Positions 1-6,565 of a DNA stretch of 19,426 nucleotides are shown piece after piece (the first letter of the stretch is position 1; the number at the start of each line of letters is the position of its first letter). Made by a program: the position numbers and the translations under genes. Below the pieces are notes generated by a model, which did not search any database, had not been told where the DNA came from, and saw only the letters and a program-made list of their open reading frames with translations. Source of the stretch: Candidatus Uhrbacteria bacterium (GTDB lineage: Bacteria > Patescibacteriota > Patescibacteriia > 2-12-FULL-60-25); NCBI GenBank assembly GCA_009691315.1, contig SICT01000012.1, positions 1-19,426 on the forward strand, read 5' to 3'.

Positions 1-273
1 ATGAGTGCGACTATTCAAATGAATGAGCAGGGTTTTCAACCATCGAGCGTGACGATCGCGAAAGGTGGCAAAGTGATTTTCAAGAACACCGGAAGCTCTG
101 ATGTTTGGCCAGCCTCTGACCCGCACCCTGTGCATACCAATTATTCAGCCTTTGATTCTCGTGGTGGTATCAAGTCAGGCGAGAGCTATGAGATTAGTTT
201 CCCTGACGCCAAAATCTACACATTCCACGACCATCTGCATCCCGGGAGCCGGGGGAGCGTGGAAGTGAAATAA
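1..273 (+). CDS. Cupredoxin-like copper protein (probably 5'-truncated)
   Basis: A 90-residue cupredoxin-type beta-sandwich, probably an extracytoplasmic metal-binding or electron-transfer domain. The opening pattern (NEQGFQPSSVTIAKGGKVIF) is the usual first strands of plastocyanin-like folds. Candidate ligands are His42 and His45 (PHPVH) and the cluster FHDHLHPG near residues 75-82. In classical blue-copper proteins the last loop carries Cys, His and Met; here the Cys position is His and no Cys or Met is present, so a type-1 blue site is unlikely. The first codon is ATG, but it lies at the window edge and the mature domain starts at once with no signal peptide, so this Met is probably internal and the secretion signal lies upstream. 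A hairpin follows 20 nt after the stop. Family confident, metal and partner unknown. Confidence 0.8.
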   Translation: MSATIQMNEQGFQPSSVTIAKGGKVIFKNTGSSDVWPASDPHPVHTNYSAFDSRGGIKSGESYEISFPDAKIYTFHDHLHPGSRGSVEVK

Positions 274-293
274 GAAAAGAATAGGGAAAAAAG

Positions 294-318
294 AGGCGAT
301 CCTGATAGGGTCGCCTTT
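294..318 (+). terminator. Probable terminator after the cupredoxin gene
   Basis: A 9-bp stem (294-302 with 308-316, one G-U pair, 5-nt loop) forms just after the stop codon. The T-tract is short, so termination may be partial, but it separates the cupredoxin gene from the promoter at 341. Confidence 0.55.
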
Positions 319-323
319 AGATT

Positions 324-369
324 ATGTAACGGTTGTGTACTTGACATTTTCATCAAATTCGACTATTCT
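324..369 (+). promoter_or_regulatory. Sigma70-type promoter of the first GC-rich unit, with upstream box
   Basis: TTGACA at 341-346 and TATTCT at 364-369 are separated by 17 nt. Upstream, ATGTAACGG at 324-332 recurs at 11199-11207 before another TTGACAT promoter, at nearly the same distance (8 versus 9 nt). That suggests a shared activator site or a common origin of the two units. Confidence 0.7.
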
Positions 370-374
370 GATAT

Positions 375-485
375 GCTCCCTGTGAGGGGAGCGTCAACGT
401 ACTCCGACATCCGCCAGCTGGCGGATCGGAGGAATCTCAGCTGTTCATGAAGGGTCATATTCGACAGAAGTTGTGTTGAAATGAC
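375..485 (+). promoter_or_regulatory. Structured 5' leader with three hairpins
   Basis: The untranslated leader, from a start expected near 376 to the ATG at 512, folds into three successive hairpins. The first pairs 375-380 with 387-392. The second is built on a perfect 18-bp palindrome at 409-426, extended by 402-406 pairing with 427-431. The third is a 12-bp stem, 454-466 with 474-485, with one bulged A and one G-U pair. The ribosome binding site is left unpaired just downstream. No known riboswitch class was recognised; this may be a regulatory or stabilising leader. Confidence 0.6.
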
Positions 486-511
486 TTGTGTGGACAGGCG
501 GAGGAATGGGT

Positions 512-1348
512 ATGGCAAATCCGTTGAAATTGATCGAAGAAGTTTCGGCTCGTCTGGACAGAGGCGACGATCCCGTCCGCTTCGCGGAGGATCTGGAAGT
601 CTTCCTGCGGGATCCGACGAGGTGGCGTCAGCCGCTCGTCTCGCCGGTTGTTCAGGTTCCAGGGGCGCATGGGCCAGGCCGCGATCTGCGGCAGTGGATG
701 CAGAAGGTCTACGATGACCTTGGCATTCAAGGCGAAGTGCCGTCGGTTCCGTTGCTCAGCAAGAGGCAACGTGCCGCTTTCCGGCGCTTCGGTCTGCGCC
801 AGCTTTTTGTCCCGGCACTGGAAGAGACCGCATACCCGGCAAGCTTTGTGAAGCCGGCCTGGGGCAAGTATCTCGATGCTGCCAGTATCGAGCGCAAGCC
901 TCTCTCGGGAATCTGGGTCGCAATCGAAACGATTCAGAAGCCTGAGTGGAATGATCCGGCGGGCTATCTCAATGATCGTCTGGCCGAGAAGCTCGCTCTC
1001 AAGGCACGCTTTAAGGCCACCTGGGATCAGTTGCATCAGGGAGGGCTCTTGGCCAAGGTTGCTCAGCTCATGAGCTTTCCCAAGACGCGTGTGCGTCTGC
1101 CTTCGGTTGAGGAGTGGAACTTCCTGGCCAACCTCATGAACTGGCTCCGGACTAATCGGGGAGAAGCTCTCCCTGATCTCGGTTCCACCAATTCCTGGGA
1201 ATGGTGTGAGAACGTCTACAGGTCCGATGGCCGACTTTTCGTGGGCGGCCGCGAGTACGGCGGTCTCGCGCACGTCTACAGTCAGTTGCCTGGCCGTCCG
1301 GTCGACGGCATCACCTTCCGCGTCCTGGCAGTTCTTTCGCCCGCCTGA
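512..1348 (+). CDS. GC-rich hypothetical protein with FGE/C-type-lectin-like C-terminus
   Basis: Product of about 278 residues with no signal peptide or membrane segment. The ATG at 512 is chosen because GGAGG at 500-504 lies 7 nt upstream; in-frame GTG 488 and ATG 506 are alternatives. The first 190 residues are unassigned. The last 85 resemble the formylglycine-generating-enzyme/sulfatase-modifying fold, which is C-type-lectin related: RLPSVEEW (about 195-202, like RLPTEAEW), SWEWCENVY (228-236, like VWEWCxDWY), LFVGGREYGG (242-251, like RVLRGGSW) and ITFRVLAVL (267-275, like IGFRLA). Variable proteins of diversity-generating retroelements often end this way, and a 6-bp hairpin with a 4-nt loop encloses the stop codon (1339-1354). 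The coding sequence is much richer in G+C than the neighbours at 1658 and 7507. The fold is an inference from motifs; the function is unknown. Confidence 0.75.
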   Translation: MANPLKLIEEVSARLDRGDDPVRFAEDLEVFLRDPTRWRQPLVSPVVQVPGAHGPGRDLRQWMQKVYDDLGIQGEVPSVPLLSKRQRAAFRRFGLRQLFVPALEETAYPASFVKPAWGKYLDAASIERKPLSGIWVAIETIQKPEWNDPAGYLNDRLAEKLALKARFKATWDQLHQGGLLAKVAQLMSFPKTRVRLPSVEEWNFLANLMNWLRTNRGEALPDLGSTNSWEWCENVYRSDGRLFVGGREYGGLAHVYSQLPGRPVDGITFRVLAVLSPA

Positions 1349-1354
1349 GCGGGC
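1339..1354 (+). repeat. Hairpin enclosing the stop codon
   Basis: GCCCGC (1339-1344) and GCGGGC (1349-1354) form a 6-bp GC stem whose 4-nt loop, CTGA, contains the TGA stop codon. Position and form match the hairpin found just 3' of the variable region in some diversity-generating retroelements, though it could simply be 3'-UTR structure. Confidence 0.6.
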
Positions 1355-1414
1355 AAAGTTCCTTGGAGTCTTGGGTAGCCCAGGTTTGTTTCCGGCTATC
1401 CTGTCTCACTTCCG

Positions 1415-1442
1415 TCTCGACAAACACTGTCGGGATTTTTTT
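1415..1442 (+). terminator. Rho-independent terminator of the first GC-rich unit
   Basis: An 8-bp stem (1415-1422 with 1428-1435, one G-U pair, 5-nt loop) is followed directly by a run of T. It closes the unit begun by the promoter at 341. Confidence 0.85.
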
Positions 1443-1657
1443 GTTTCCATAACATCTCAAAAATTTCTTTCATCATTTTCGCAAAATCAGCATTTTCAAT
1501 AATTACCGCTTGAATATTTTTATGCACAAGAATGCGGACAAAGGTTTAACTAATTTCCAAGGATATCTCAGATGAGAATTCTTTTTGAGGGATAGGATTT
1601 TGTCAGTTTAATCTTTTAGTGGTTCAATAGAGTCCTTATCCATTCATCAGATTCCCT
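1443..1657. other. AT-rich intergenic stretch
   Basis: No gene was recognised here. The stretch is AT-rich and contains only the candidate promoter at 1585-1612. Confidence 0.6.
1585..1612 (+). promoter_or_regulatory. Candidate promoter of the solute-binding protein gene
   Basis: TTGAGG (1585-1590) and TTTAAT (1607-1612), 16 nt apart, lie about 45 nt upstream of the ATG at 1658. The match to consensus is moderate and the surroundings are AT-rich, so chance is possible. Confidence 0.35.
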
Positions 1658-2764
1658 ATGTTGCAGAGAACGAAATATAGTATTGGAGTCATTGTCGTAA
1701 TCCTTCTTGGATTGGGGCTGTGGTACGGGTTAGATAGGCGCGCTCAATCCGTTGAACTTGTGGAAAATAAAGTGAAGATCGGAGTGATCCTTCCTTTAAC
1801 TGGGGATTTGGCGGTGACCGGAGAGAAGATTTATCAAGGATTTCAGCTCGCTCAGGCTACCTTGCCTAAGAATATTGAATTTGTGGTGGAAGATAGTCAT
1901 TCAAAACCAACGGATGCCGTGACCGCGGCCTCCAAGTTGTTAAATGTTGATGGAGTCAGCGTGATTATGGGGACCTATAATCCAGATGAGACCTTGGCCG
2001 TAGCGCCTTTAGCACGAGAAAAAGGGGTGCCGGTTTTTTCTTTTTCGTTTTGCAGTGACAGTTTTCAGAAAGAAGAGAATGTTTTTTGCGCGTATCCAAA
2101 TGCGAATGAACAGCTTAAGACGGTTATCCCAACCATTCAAAAAAATAATGTTAAAACGATCGCTCTTCTCAATTCCAATTCTGATTTTGGAATGAGTTCA
2201 CGTGACGGAATGAAGAGGCTGGCCAGTGAGGGGGGTTATCAAATAGTGTTTGATGAACTTGTTTCGCCAAACCAAAAAGAATTTCGTACCGTTTTGGCGA
2301 AATTACTCGCGACCAAGCCGGAAGGTGTATTTATGGCCGCCGATTCTCCGACCCAGGCGCTCACCATGGCCAAAGAACTGCATGAGTTTGGTTATCAAGG
2401 GATGCGGATCACCTTTATTGATGTCGATAACAAAAATCTAGAGGCATTTGGGAGTACAGTCGAAGGGACGCTCGCTCCAGGAATTGCTCCGAGCCAGTTT
2501 TCCAGCGCTTTCGCTCAGGCGTATCAGGAAAAGTTTCATAAAGATCCAGATTATACTTCGGCTTTAGGGTATGATGTCTCGCGTTTATTGTCCGGCACTC
2601 TTGCATCACATGATTGGTCAGCAAATGATTTAAAACAGAATGTTGTGAATCAAAATTATTTGGATCCAGCGATTGCCAATTTCCATTTTTTGTCTGATCG
2701 AACAGTGGTTTATCAGCTTGAATTACAAATGGTGAAGAATGGGAAGTACGTACGAGCCGAATAA
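1658..2764 (+). CDS. ABC-type branched-chain amino acid (LivJ/K-like) solute-binding protein
   Basis: A 368-residue type-I periplasmic-binding-protein fold. Residues 8-25 form one hydrophobic segment with no clear cleavage site, so the protein is probably anchored to the outer face of the membrane. The domain opens with VKIGVILPLTGDLAVTGE (about 39-56), the Leu/Ile/Val-binding signature; TYNPDETLAVAPLA and NSNSDFGMSSRDG follow in the expected order for the two lobes. Length fits the family. The ligand could be an amino acid, amide or small peptide. No ABC permease or ATPase gene is adjacent, so it may serve a transporter encoded elsewhere or act as a sensor. The ATG has no SD, like the other low-GC genes here. 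A terminator follows 9 nt after the stop. Confidence 0.85.
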   Translation: MLQRTKYSIGVIVVILLGLGLWYGLDRRAQSVELVENKVKIGVILPLTGDLAVTGEKIYQGFQLAQATLPKNIEFVVEDSHSKPTDAVTAASKLLNVDGVSVIMGTYNPDETLAVAPLAREKGVPVFSFSFCSDSFQKEENVFCAYPNANEQLKTVIPTIQKNNVKTIALLNSNSDFGMSSRDGMKRLASEGGYQIVFDELVSPNQKEFRTVLAKLLATKPEGVFMAADSPTQALTMAKELHEFGYQGMRITFIDVDNKNLEAFGSTVEGTLAPGIAPSQFSSAFAQAYQEKFHKDPDYTSALGYDVSRLLSGTLASHDWSANDLKQNVVNQNYLDPAIANFHFLSDRTVVYQLELQMVKNGKYVRAE

Positions 2765-2772
2765 CTAACAAA

Positions 2773-2798
2773 ACAACGGGCCCTACCCGTTGTTTTTT
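2773..2798. terminator. Bidirectional terminator between convergent genes
   Basis: An 8-bp stem, ACAACGGG (2773-2780) with CCCGTTGT (2786-2793), 5-nt loop, is followed by T on the plus strand and by a T-rich tract on the minus strand. It serves the solute-binding protein gene and cca. Its right half encodes the last cca residues (Asn-Asn-Gly) and the cca stop lies in the loop. Confidence 0.85.
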
Positions 2799-4276
2799 AG
2801 TATTTTTGTGAGAAGCTTGAGCGCTTCCTCACGTGTTTTAATTTTCCCTTCATCGCGCGCTGTTTCAATCTGGGCAATAACTTCGCCAAAGCGTGGGCTA
2901 GGGGAGAGGCCGCGTTCCAGTAAGTCACGGCCTTGGATGAGTGGCTTGGTTGGTTCTTTATCGAATTCATGGTTGATGATCGTCGACGTGAAGAATGTGC
3001 CAATGTCATATGGTGATGTTTCGTTATCGGCAAAGGCGCGGCCACGATGATCGGCTTCGGCAACGGCGATCAGCACGCGCCAGGACACAGGATAGATTCT
3101 TTTGAGGAGTTTGCGTACCGCATTGGCATATTGTTCATCCGTCAAATCGCCACGCTCTTTTAGACGAAACCAGATGCCGGGTTTTAAATGTTGAGTGGCA
3201 CCCATGATGGCTGCATGTGTTACGGATTCACCAAACAGCCATTTAGTGCAAAGGGTGAGCGTCGGTTCTTCGCCCGCTTCTTCATGTCCGAGGGAACGCA
3301 GGCGCATGATGCCATCTTTGGGCGCCAACTTTGTGGTCGCCGGTTTTCCTAAGTCATGGCACAACGCTCCAAACACGACTTGCAACTTCTCTTCCTCGGT
3401 GAATCCTGGTTCTCGTCTAACGATCCTTGCCGCTTGATCAATCACCATGAGGGTATGAATCCATACATCACCTTCTGGATGCCATTCAGGCTCTTGGGGC
3501 GTTTGTTTCAAGATAAAGAGTTCTGGGTAATCGCGTTCGATCAGGCCGAGATCCCAGGCAAGCTCAAGTCCGATCGATGGTCGTTCCGCTTTGAGCAACA
3601 GTTTTTTAATTTCATCGGTGATGCGTTCTGGAGAAAGTTCAGACAAGTCGCCACGCAGGGTCATCATGCGCATGAGCTCAAACGTTTGTGGTTCAACAGT
3701 TAGATTGAAGCGCGCAGCAAATTGGAGAGCGCGATACACGCGTAAAGGATCTTCCTGAAAAGTCTTTTCATCGACCATGCGTAAAGTTTTTGCGGCCAAA
3801 TCTTTTTGTCCATCGAACGGGTCGATAAGTTCGTTTGTCAGAGGATCAACCATCATGGCATTGATCGTAAAGTCACGGCGACGCGCGGCTTCTTCCACAG
3901 ACATATTCGGATCACCTTCAACGGCAAACCCTTTGTGCCCTTCCCCGATTTTCGAATCACGCCGCGGAATGGACACATCAAAATCTGAACCGTCTGCCAA
4001 GCGGATTTTAAAAATGCCAAATGTTCGGCCAACGACGTTCACCTGTCCGGGATAGAGCTCATTGAGCAAGCTTTCAAGTTGCTCCGCGTTGATCCCATAC
4101 ACCTCAATATCAAGATCATGAGAGGGGATGCCGAGCAGCGTGTCACGCACAAATCCGCCGACGATCAGGGCTCGGATTGGAGTATTGGGTATTGAGTATT
4201 GGGTATTGAGTATTTTGGTCGCGAGCTCGCAGGCGGCCTCGATCAACCCGGAGTTTTGCTTGGAAAAATCAATCAT
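2783..4276 (-). CDS. cca: CCA tRNA nucleotidyltransferase with HD domain
   Basis: Adds or repairs the 3'-CCA of tRNAs from CTP and ATP in the cytoplasm. The 497-residue class II nucleotidyltransferase shows the head motif GGFVRDTLLG (40-49) and the catalytic acidic pair DLDIEVYG (54-61), then RRDFTINAM and DPFDGQKDL near 140-160, EDPLRVYRALQFAARF, and a C-terminal HD phosphohydrolase-type domain with CHDLGKP near residue 308. This is the usual bacterial layout of nucleotidyltransferase, RNA-binding and HD parts. The ATG overlaps the hflX stop by 4 nt (ATGA), so translation is probably coupled; no SD is visible. Residues about 22-32 are encoded by heptanucleotide tandem repeats, which is unusual so near the active-site head. 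It is the last gene of the minus-strand block. Confidence 0.95.
   Translation of the reverse strand: MIDFSKQNSGLIEAACELATKILNTQYSIPNTPIRALIVGGFVRDTLLGIPSHDLDIEVYGINAEQLESLLNELYPGQVNVVGRTFGIFKIRLADGSDFDVSIPRRDSKIGEGHKGFAVEGDPNMSVEEAARRRDFTINAMMVDPLTNELIDPFDGQKDLAAKTLRMVDEKTFQEDPLRVYRALQFAARFNLTVEPQTFELMRMMTLRGDLSELSPERITDEIKKLLLKAERPSIGLELAWDLGLIERDYPELFILKQTPQEPEWHPEGDVWIHTLMVIDQAARIVRREPGFTEEEKLQVVFGALCHDLGKPATTKLAPKDGIMRLRSLGHEEAGEEPTLTLCTKWLFGESVTHAAIMGATQHLKPGIWFRLKERGDLTDEQYANAVRKLLKRIYPVSWRVLIAVAEADHRGRAFADNETSPYDIGTFFTSTIINHEFDKEPTKPLIQGRDLLERGLSPSPRFGEVIAQIETARDEGKIKTREEALKLLTKILKNNG
4183..4214. repeat. Heptanucleotide tandem repeat inside cca
   Basis: Four alternating 7-bp units, TATTGGG, TATTGAG, TATTGGG and TATTGAG, plus a partial TATT. 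Seven is not a multiple of three, so gain or loss of one unit would shift the cca frame just upstream of the GGFVRD motif. Confidence 0.9.
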
Positions 4277-5406
4277 GCGACAGAGGATAGCACGCGTATC
4301 TTTTCTTTCAACTCATCCAAACCAATCTTCTTAACGGCCGAGACAAACACTGGGGAGAATTCTTTATAGTCTTTTTGCAATTTTGTTTTTCCAAATCGCT
4401 TGATCGCATCGATTTTATTAAACACGTACATTTTTGGTGTTTTGCTCACGCCAAGTTGATTGAGAATTTCCTCTACCTCAACGATTTTTTCTTTCATCCA
4501 CGGATCAGACACATCAATCACATGCAAAATCAGATCCGCGTCAATCGTTTCGTCGAGCGTTGAGCGAAACGCGTCGATTAGCTGAGGCGGAAGATCTTGG
4601 ATAAAACCAATGGTGTCGGATAGGAGTAGGGGCGAACCCATGCGTTCGCCCTCCGGCCGTTCGATCCACAGTTTTCCGATGCGCGTGTCGAGCGTCGCGA
4701 ATAATTCATCGGCAACATAGGCATCTTTTTTGGTCAGGCTACGCAACAGCGAAGATTTTCCGGCATTGGTGTAGCCGACAATGGAAACAGTTTTGAGTCC
4801 AAGCCGATCACGTCGCTGACGATGATTGAGGCGCGAGCGTGCCAGGCGTTCCAAATCTTTTTTTACCCGCTCTTCTTGTTCCGCCAAATGCCGTTTCATG
4901 ATTTCCGTGTTGCGTTCACCGATCCCACGCGTGCCAATGCCGCCTGCCTGTTGCATCATCTCCATGCCCATGCCGAAAATGCGTGGGCCCATGTGATGAA
5001 TGGCTGCGAGTTTAATCTGCAATTTTGCTTCAGATGTTTTGGCGTGTTTGGAAAAGATTTTTAAAATAAGATCCACGCGATCCCACACCTGCATTTTGAG
5101 TTTACTTTTTCGAATGATCTCTTCGATCTCAAACAATTGTTTTGGTTTGAGTAGATTGTTTACGATTAAGAGTTCAATTTTTTCTTTGTGTGCCAGTATC
5201 AAAATTTCTTCCAGTTTTCCTGAACCAATATACGTTCGATAATCCGGTGTACTTCGTTTCTGAATCAATTTCACGACAATAATACCGCCATACGTTTGGG
5301 TCAGCGATTCAAGTTCAAGCAACCGTCGTTCTGCCGTGCGTTTATCCATCTCACGCGGAATCACATCAATCAAGATGGCGCGCGGGGTTTGGGAGATCAG
5401 AGGCAT
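4273..5406 (-). CDS. hflX: GTPase HflX (ribosome-splitting stress factor)
   Basis: HflX binds the 50S subunit and splits stalled or stressed ribosomes using GTP. The 377 residues show the family order: an N-terminal HflX domain including DYRTYIGSGKLEEI (about 54-67), a helical linker with GPRIFGMG, GGIGTRGIGE and RSRLNHRQRRDR, then the GTPase domain with G1 GYTNAGKSS, G3 DTIGF, G4 NKID and G5 SAVKKIG. The ATG lies directly after a hairpin and a run of seven T that ends the rplT transcript, so hflX would be translated from read-through RNA or from a promoter inside or beyond that hairpin. It has no SD. Its 3' end overlaps cca by 4 nt. Its place after ribosomal genes and tmRNA makes this block rich in translation and ribosome-rescue functions. 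Confidence 0.95.
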   Translation of the reverse strand: MPLISQTPRAILIDVIPREMDKRTAERRLLELESLTQTYGGIIVVKLIQKRSTPDYRTYIGSGKLEEILILAHKEKIELLIVNNLLKPKQLFEIEEIIRKSKLKMQVWDRVDLILKIFSKHAKTSEAKLQIKLAAIHHMGPRIFGMGMEMMQQAGGIGTRGIGERNTEIMKRHLAEQEERVKKDLERLARSRLNHRQRRDRLGLKTVSIVGYTNAGKSSLLRSLTKKDAYVADELFATLDTRIGKLWIERPEGERMGSPLLLSDTIGFIQDLPPQLIDAFRSTLDETIDADLILHVIDVSDPWMKEKIVEVEEILNQLGVSKTPKMYVFNKIDAIKRFGKTKLQKDYKEFSPVFVSAVKKIGLDELKEKIRVLSSVA

Positions 5407-5439
5407 AAAAAAATTCTCCCTCTAGCTTAGAAGGAGAAT
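5407..5439 (-). terminator. Terminator or attenuator between rplT and hflX
   Basis: On the minus strand ATTCTCC (5439-5433) pairs with GGAGAAT (5419-5413), followed by seven T ending immediately before the hflX ATG at 5406. The palindrome resembles those at 14764-14784 and 14858-14880, so it may be a dispersed repeat used as terminator. Confidence 0.75.
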
Positions 5440-5456
5440 CCTTTTTCGTCCATGCA

Positions 5457-5795
5457 CTATCCTTTGATCAGTTTGGTGAAGATGTCTGGATATTGGTTGG
5501 CAAGTTCAGCCAAGACTTTTCGATCCAGTTCAATTTTTCGTTTTTTCAAATTATCGATCAGGCGAGAATAGGTGGTGCCATTCAAGCGCGCGGCGGCGTT
5601 GATGCGAATCTGTTGAAGTCCTCGATTATCGCGTTTTTTGAGACGACGATCGCGAAAGGCATTGGCACCGGCTTTGACGGCGGCGATTTTAGCTAGGGTG
5701 ATTTTACTTTTACGCCCCCACATCATGCCCTTGGTACGGGCCAGGATGTTCTTGCGGCGTTTGATGCGGTGGGTTCCGCGTTTGACTCGTGGCAT
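5457..5795 (-). CDS. rplT: 50S ribosomal protein L20
   Basis: L20 is an early 23S rRNA-binding protein needed for 50S assembly. The 112 residues are typical in length and composition: a very basic N-terminal extension (MPRVKRGTHRIKRRKN), then KGMMWGRKSK, RDRRLKKRDNRGLQQIRINAA and the globular end containing TYSRLIDNLKK. It follows rpmI with a 1-nt gap in the conserved infC-rpmI-rplT order. No SD precedes the ATG, so translation may depend on coupling. In many bacteria L20 or its RNA mimic regulates this operon; no such mimic was identified. Confidence 0.97.
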   Translation of the reverse strand: MPRVKRGTHRIKRRKNILARTKGMMWGRKSKITLAKIAAVKAGANAFRDRRLKKRDNRGLQQIRINAAARLNGTTYSRLIDNLKKRKIELDRKVLAELANQYPDIFTKLIKG

Positions 5796-5796
5796 A

Positions 5797-5991
5797 TTAG
5801 GCGTGTGGCATTAGAGATTTGATATTGCGAGCGTAGACTTTAGCGACGGATTGGTCACGGCGCTTTTTACGAGTAATCGTTCCGGAGTCGCGGCCATTAA
5901 AATGATTCTGCCCTCCGTGGCGTTTGAGTAGTTTCCCGTTCTTGGTTATTTTGATCCGTTTGGAAACGGTTTTGTGTGTTTTGAGTTTCAT
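5797..5991 (-). CDS. rpmI: 50S ribosomal protein L35
   Basis: A 64-residue basic protein of the large subunit, with the family pattern MKLKTHKTVSKRIKITKNGK near the start and KRHGGQNHF and RKKRR further on. It lies between infC (5-nt gap) and rplT (1-nt gap), the standard operon position. No SD is visible before the ATG. Confidence 0.96.
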   Translation of the reverse strand: MKLKTHKTVSKRIKITKNGKLLKRHGGQNHFNGRDSGTITRKKRRDQSVAKVYARNIKSLMPHA

Positions 5992-5996
5992 AGGGT

Positions 5997-6557
5997 TTAT
6001 GATTTTCTACCGACAATGGTTGAGACATTTCCGCCGTTGCGGGCCGTTGGCTGTTCAATCGTGAGGGGATAGGTTTTTTCAATCGCGGCCAAAAATTCTT
6101 TGATCCGTTCGTTGGCCAGATTGCCATGTTCTTTCTCACGGCCGCGTAACATGATCTCGATTTTGAGCTTGTCGCCATCGGCCAGGAATTCCACGGCTTG
6201 TTCTTGGCGAATATCGATATCATGTTGACCCATTTTGACCGATAAGCGAATGCCTTTGACATCCACTTTTTTGGCCCGCGCTTTTTGGATGCGCATTTCC
6301 TTTTCTTTTTGGTATTTAAACTGTCCAAAGTCCAAGAGCTTACACACGGGCGGCGTTTCTTTCGGAGAGACTTCTACGAGATCGTAGCCGCGTTCGCGGG
6401 CGATCGTGACCGCTGCAGCCGTCGGCATCACCCCCAAAAATTTATTCTCCTCATCAATCACGCGAACGTCCGGCGCTTTGATAAATTCGTTGGCGTTATA
6501 AACGGGAGCTTGTTCTTTTTTTTGGTAGCCGCCTCTTCGGCGATGGTGGATGCGCAT
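5997..6557 (-). CDS. infC: Translation initiation factor IF-3
   Basis: IF-3 binds the 30S subunit, prevents premature 50S joining and checks start-codon selection. The 186 residues have the two-domain layout: N-domain with VRVIDEENKFLGVMPTAAA and YDLVEVSPKETPPVCKLLDFG, a linker with KKVDVKGIRLSVKMGQHDID, and C-domain with LRGREKEHGNLANERI. The ATG start is ordinary, unlike the rare AUU of enteric infC. Only 8 nt separate it from the encoded CCA end of tmRNA, and there is no SD, so after tmRNA 3' processing the infC message would have a leader of about 8 nt. Transcription is probably shared with smpB and ssrA, since no separate promoter space exists. Confidence 0.96.
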   Translation of the reverse strand: MRIHHRRRGGYQKKEQAPVYNANEFIKAPDVRVIDEENKFLGVMPTAAAVTIARERGYDLVEVSPKETPPVCKLLDFGQFKYQKEKEMRIQKARAKKVDVKGIRLSVKMGQHDIDIRQEQAVEFLADGDKLKIEIMLRGREKEHGNLANERIKEFLAAIEKTYPLTIEQPTARNGGNVSTIVGRKS

Positions 6558-6565
6558 TAGGGTGT

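Noticed and set aside
455..1273. Long open frame on the minus strand (272 codons)
   Set aside because: It lies entirely opposite the GC-rich gene at 512, which has an SD and recognisable motifs. Stop codons are rare in the antisense of GC-rich genes, so this is a shadow.
341..1442. Integron gene cassette with attC site
   Set aside because: The hairpins near the ends do not show paired GTTRRRY/RYYYAAC core sites, and no integrase gene is present.
4183..4214. CRISPR-like repeat array
   Set aside because: The units are 7 bp and directly adjacent, with no spacers, and lie inside the cca coding region.
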